Source of the DNA: Bacteroidales bacterium
Lineage (GTDB): Bacteria > Bacteroidota > Bacteroidia > Bacteroidales > Tenuifilaceae
Reading direction: 5' to 3'
NCBI GenBank assembly: GCA_016931855.1
Contig: JAFGDZ010000054.1
Coordinates: 1-57,657, forward strand
Length of the DNA: 57,657 bases
Under the pieces are notes generated by a model. It worked only from the letters and a program-made list of their open reading frames with translations, had not been told where the DNA came from and searched no databases. Made by a program: the position numbers and the translations under genes. Shown here one piece after another: positions 54,867 through 57,657 of this stretch. Position 1 is the first letter of the stretch; the number at the start of each line of letters is the position of its first letter.

Positions 54867-55457
54867 ATGAATGTTGGGCTGTTTTTTGGTTCGTTTAACC
54901 CTATTCACAATGGGCACTTAGCTATAGCACAGTTTATGCTTAGCCACACTAGCCTTACTGAGGTTTGGTTTGTGGTTAGTCCCCATAACCCTTTAAAACC
55001 AGCCCATCTGCTTGCCGATGATAACTTGCGGTTAGAGATGGTACGCCAAACCGTGGCAAGCATCAATCCAAACCTGAGGGTTTGCAGCGTTGAGTTTAAA
55101 ATGTCACGGCCATCATTTACCATTGATACTCTACGGCAGTTAGAGCAAATGCACCCTTCCTATAGCTTTACCCTGCTAATGGGTGCCGATTCCATAGCTT
55201 CAATAATGCAGTGGAAAGAGCACCAAGCGCTAACAAACAGCTACAATATATTTGTGTATCCTAGGCCTGGCATAGATTTGGGAGAGCCGCAAAAGCTTTA
55301 CTCGCGGGTAACGGTTGTGAGTGCGCCCATTTTGCCAATTAGCTCAACCCTAGTGAGGGAGCATGTTGCAGCAGGAATGGACATAGCCCATTTGGTTCCA
55401 GAGGTTACTGCCCAGTTTATAAAAAGTAATGCCATGTACCAAACAAAGCAGGGGTAA
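54867..55457 (+). CDS. nadD: Nicotinate-nucleotide adenylyltransferase
   Basis: NadD joins nicotinate mononucleotide and ATP to make deamido-NAD. The 196-residue protein has the nucleotidyltransferase start VGLFFGSFNPIHNGHLAIAQ with the GSFNPxHxGH motif, WFVVSPHNPLK, FTLLMGADSIASIMQWKEHQ, and the C-terminal SSTLVREHVAAG (ISSTxxR motif). The length is normal. It is tightly linked to gmk. Confidence 0.95.
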   Translation: MNVGLFFGSFNPIHNGHLAIAQFMLSHTSLTEVWFVVSPHNPLKPAHLLADDNLRLEMVRQTVASINPNLRVCSVEFKMSRPSFTIDTLRQLEQMHPSYSFTLLMGADSIASIMQWKEHQALTNSYNIFVYPRPGIDLGEPQKLYSRVTVVSAPILPISSTLVREHVAAGMDIAHLVPEVTAQFIKSNAMYQTKQG

Positions 55458-55483
55458 GCCTGTTCTTTATAAAAAATGATTTT

Positions 55484-55765
55484 ATGAGCCAGTCGATAGT
55501 AAGTAAGGGAGTAGAGAAGTTTTCGGAAGGATTGCTTGATGAGGCCGAAGCGCTTTTTAGCAGCGCTATTGAGGCCGAGCCCTCCAACGCCGAGGCCTGG
55601 TTTTTACGCGGAAAAACCCGCCGCCAAATGGGAAATCTAATAGGTGCTAATAACGATTTTTACGAGGCGATACATATAGATCCAAATCATCAGCAGGCAA
55701 GGGTTGGTGTTGAGATGCTACAGCAAATATTTGCCTTTAGAAATACCGATATGTATAACGTTTAA
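55484..55765 (+). CDS. Small TPR-repeat protein
   Basis: The 93-residue protein has two tetratricopeptide repeats with the usual pattern (LDEAEALFSSAIEAEPSNAE then AWFLRGKTRRQMGNLIGANN, DFYEAIHIDPNHQQARVGVE). It should mediate protein contact. It has no signal peptide. It lies 26 bases after nadD and 13 before the marR-like gene, so it is part of the same run. Confidence 0.8.
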   Translation: MSQSIVSKGVEKFSEGLLDEAEALFSSAIEAEPSNAEAWFLRGKTRRQMGNLIGANNDFYEAIHIDPNHQQARVGVEMLQQIFAFRNTDMYNV

Positions 55766-55778
55766 CCTCAAGTGTTGA

Positions 55779-56216
55779 ATGGATAACCAGTTGCCCTATT
55801 CCGAGCTATTCTTTAACCTAAACCGTTGCGCTATCCGCCTTAAAACGGAGGTGAACCGGGTGCTTAAAGCCGAGGGATTTGGCGATATTACTGCCGATTA
55901 CTGGATTGTGCTATCGGAGCTGGTTAAGTCCGACAATACCCCCCATAATGCTCTAGCCGCTGCTGTGGAAAAGGATAAGGCCGCTCTTTCTCGTATTCTG
56001 GATGGGATGGCCGACAAGGGTTTTGTTAAACGAATAGACTCCCCAACCGATAAGCGCTCTGTGCTAGTCTCCATTACCAAAAAGGGACGAGAGGTTTTTG
56101 CGGCCATAAATCCAATAATTACAGAGGCCATTGCTAGCAGCATATCAAGCATTAGCCCTATTGAAACCCTTGAGCTAAACCGAATGCTGCTACAAACCCT
56201 TAGGCTGTTTGGGTAG
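55779..56216 (+). CDS. MarR family transcriptional regulator
   Basis: The 145-residue protein has the MarR winged-helix fold: the recognition region is HNALAAAVEKDKAALSRILD then GMADKGFVKRIDS, and the wing is PTDKRSVLVSITKKGREVFA, with helical dimer parts at both ends. MarR proteins usually respond to phenolic or oxidant ligands. It is the last gene of the run. Its targets are unknown; palindromes upstream of the nearby lipoprotein gene are candidates, without direct support. Confidence 0.9.
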   Translation: MDNQLPYSELFFNLNRCAIRLKTEVNRVLKAEGFGDITADYWIVLSELVKSDNTPHNALAAAVEKDKAALSRILDGMADKGFVKRIDSPTDKRSVLVSITKKGREVFAAINPIITEAIASSISSISPIETLELNRMLLQTLRLFG

Positions 56217-56224
56217 GACGGGGA

Positions 56225-56330
56225 GGGGTTGGAGTTTAGTGTTTCGTGTTTGGTGTTTAGTGTCTGCATAACACTCGTCTTGTATCTAACATTTAGCGTC
56301 TCTATTGTTTTGTTACAGGTGACGGGTTAC
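56225..56330 (+). repeat. Dispersed intergenic repeat, copy D (truncated)
   Basis: It begins with GGAGTTTAGTGTTTCGTG words, then TTTAGCGTCTCTATTG, and GTTACAGGTGACGGGTTAC at 56312-56330 (one base different from the other copies). The GGAGGAGGGTGTTT trailer is missing, replaced by the second repeat type at 56344. Confidence 0.65.
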
Positions 56331-56343
56331 CGCGCTGCCGCAC

Positions 56344-56421
56344 GAACCGAGCGTACTGTGAGAGTTCGGCGAAGCCAATCCCCTTGTGTGGCTTTGCGTC
56401 AGCAAAACATTACCTAGCCCA
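56344..56421. repeat. Stem-loop repeat, copy 2, with second module
   Basis: The stretch 56344-56371 matches 84-111 at 26 of 28 bases, with CCGAGC at 56347-56352 pairing with GTTCGG at 56364-56369. A module containing GCCAA, GCGTCAGCAA and TTACCTAGCC follows at about 56373-56421; its counterpart lies at about 5-48 near the window start, where it precedes rather than follows the stem-loop. Confidence 0.55.
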
Positions 56422-56654
56422 AATAGTTTCTATGGTTATTTTGCAAAAATAACCAAATCCTTTGCTTGGTTACCCGTGTGGGGACATGCACGGTAGCAGG
56501 TTGGTTAAGCGATTTGCTGAGATGCTTTTTAAAAACATTTAGTGCTAAAAAGTAATCTAGCCTTGATCCTTCTTGTAATAATCAACCCAAAGCATCCAGA
56601 AAATCAAATCGCCATTTGATGAGTTGTAAAAAAATATTTTTTTTCGATATTGTG
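56422..56654. other. Intergenic region upstream of the AT-rich lipoprotein gene
   Basis: No gene is seen. The sequence becomes AT-rich toward its right end, where the promoter region begins. Confidence 0.4.
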
Positions 56655-56710
56655 TACCTTTGGTGTACAATACATACTATATTTGGTATGGTTAATACAC
56701 CTTAGGTGTA
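56655..56710 (+). promoter_or_regulatory. Promoter region with palindromic operator candidates
   Basis: TACCTTTG at 56655-56662 fits the -7 box TAnnTTTG and overlaps the imperfect dyad GTACC-TTT-GGTGTAC. Further down, CATAC and GTATG form a second dyad, and TACACC-TTA-GGTGTA at 56696-56710 is a perfect 6-bp inverted repeat. GGTGTA occurs twice, 43 bases apart. No -33 TTG is found at normal spacing, which would fit a regulated promoter. Confidence 0.45.
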
Positions 56711-56787
56711 TAGATAAGTGAGTTATGTGTAAGCAAAGAGAACGACTGAGAAACACCATATAATTTTAACAATAAAAACAAATAATT

Positions 56788-57561
56788 ATGAAACTAACCA
56801 AATTGATTCTTGCTTCTGGACTGATTGCAAGTTTAATGTTATCAAGCTGTACAAATATGCTTGACAAACCTTTGAATAAAGAGGATTTTGAAAAAGTAAA
56901 AGAGTTAGTAAATGCAGACCAAACTCTTAAAGAAATGAAAAAGAAATACATAATAGACAACCTGTCAATGTATCTCGGATTTTCAGAACTTGGAAAGGCA
57001 ATTGTTGGCGAAGGTGCTCAAGTAAAGACCTTTGGCGAATATATAGGAGAATTAAAAACTGATTTTGACTCAACGGAAACACAGATTCTACAAAACATTG
57101 AAAACAATAAGAAATTAAAGGATTTTATAACATTGACAGACGCAAAAACGACTTCAATTGATGAATACAAAGGATATCTGACAATGAAACTTAAGTTTAA
57201 AAATGAATTTGAAAAACCGATACTTTACACAATTATTAATTACAAGTATGTGAATAAGTACGATTCTAAATTCTTCGATGAGAAAGTAAAACTGACTGAC
57301 GAAGTAGCTAAAAACTTTAAGGACGAAGTTGAAGTAACAACAACAGAACAATATAATGATGTTGCTGAATTTATGTATAAAGAAGTTCCTGTTCAAGCTC
57401 CTTTGAAAATGAGAAATGAAATGGGAACAGAGGCTGCAAATCAAAAAGTTGAGCATGATTTTTTAATGGAAGGACTTAGAATAGAAACATTAGGTATTGT
57501 TTTCCAAGACAAATCTGAATTGACTGTTCAGGATGAAGAATGGGAATACTTGACTAAATAA
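56788..57561 (+). CDS. AT-rich lipoprotein of unknown function
   Basis: The 257-residue product begins MKLTKLILASGLIASLMLSS with the lipobox Cys next, so it should be anchored in a membrane. The rest is acidic and Lys/Glu-rich. It has a helical N-terminal part (LNKEDFEKVKELVNADQTLK) and a beta-containing second half (GYLTMKLKFKNEFEKPILYT). No family is recognised. Codon use is clearly more AT-rich than in the gmk-nadD group, suggesting a recently acquired gene. A strongly dyad-symmetric element follows its stop. Confidence 0.7.
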   Translation: MKLTKLILASGLIASLMLSSCTNMLDKPLNKEDFEKVKELVNADQTLKEMKKKYIIDNLSMYLGFSELGKAIVGEGAQVKTFGEYIGELKTDFDSTETQILQNIENNKKLKDFITLTDAKTTSIDEYKGYLTMKLKFKNEFEKPILYTIINYKYVNKYDSKFFDEKVKLTDEVAKNFKDEVEVTTTEQYNDVAEFMYKEVPVQAPLKMRNEMGTEAANQKVEHDFLMEGLRIETLGIVFQDKSELTVQDEEWEYLTK

Positions 57562-57581
57562 TGCCTACACACAATATATAG

Positions 57582-57635
57582 GAGTCTGAGCGGTCGGCAC
57601 GACCCAGCGATGACTCTCGGTTGAGCTACATCCCG
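57582..57635. repeat. Nested hairpin and tRNA-like fragment after the lipoprotein gene
   Basis: GAGTC at 57582-57586 pairs with GACTC at 57612-57616 and encloses GGTCG-GCA-CGACC (57592-57604). At 57622-57635 follows TGAGCTACATCCCG, which matches 13 of 14 bases of the tRNA-Pro 5' end region (33843-33856, same strand sense). There is no complete tRNA here. The element resembles those beside other AT-rich genes in the window. Confidence 0.45.
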
Positions 57636-57657
57636 TTAGGACTACAACCTGCTGTTA

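Overview
The window looks like a piece of a Bacteroidota chromosome, most likely an anaerobic or fermentative member of the Bacteroidales/Marinilabiliales. The evidence is two secreted proteins with type IX (Por) C-terminal sorting domains, Bacteroidota-type promoters (TTG, 19-20 nt, TAnnTTTG) before guaB, trxB and yicC, Bacteroidota-only families (DUF5063 beside a DEDDy exonuclease, an OstA-like protein after a three-gene SurA cluster), and a complete Rnf operon in the order rseC-rnfB-C-D-G-E-A. No genus can be named from the sequence alone.

Layout. 0.5-8.9 kb: GNAT acetyltransferase, then a minus-strand exbB-exbD-tonB energy-transduction operon, a large tamB, and divergent tsaD. 9-16.7 kb: a periplasmic-binding-domain histidine kinase, yaaA, and a minus-strand nucleic-acid group (RlmI-type methyltransferase, DEDDy exonuclease, DUF5063 protein, RecQ helicase). 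17-24.4 kb: guaB, then an envelope-biogenesis run of two parvulin-related proteins, SurA and an OstA-like LPS-transport protein. 24.7-28.4 kb: a GATE-domain membrane protein, a secreted unknown and a chemoreceptor. 28.7-33.7 kb: an accessory stretch of AT-rich genes (a frameshifted DUF6088-like remnant, a T9SS cargo protein, a lipoprotein, a stand-alone PD-(D/E)XK nuclease-like protein) lying directly 3' of a tRNA-Pro(GGG). 34-40.6 kb: trxB and the convergent Rnf operon, which couples ferredoxin/NADH electron transfer to ion pumping. 40.8-47.2 kb: NTF2-like lipoprotein, DUF3108 protein, recG, methyltransferase, ABC ATPase, cobalamin adenosyltransferase and a DUF2795 protein. 47.2-53 kb: a 1923-residue PKD/beta-helix surface protein. 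53.3-56.2 kb: yicC-gmk-nadD-TPR-MarR. 56.8-57.6 kb: an AT-rich lipoprotein gene.

Most genes are housekeeping or envelope functions. ExbBD-TonB powers outer-membrane uptake; SurA, the PPIases, OstA and TamB serve outer-membrane assembly; Rnf may supply the ion gradient that ExbBD uses.

The least explained material is between the genes. A dispersed repeat family with the core GTTACAAGTGACGGGTTAC occurs in four gaps. A two-module stem-loop repeat appears near both window ends with its modules in opposite order. Several AT-rich accessory genes have strongly dyad-symmetric elements just beyond their 3' ends, which recalls gene-cassette organisation. No IS element, integrase, prophage or CRISPR array was seen, and no complete new defence system could be established.
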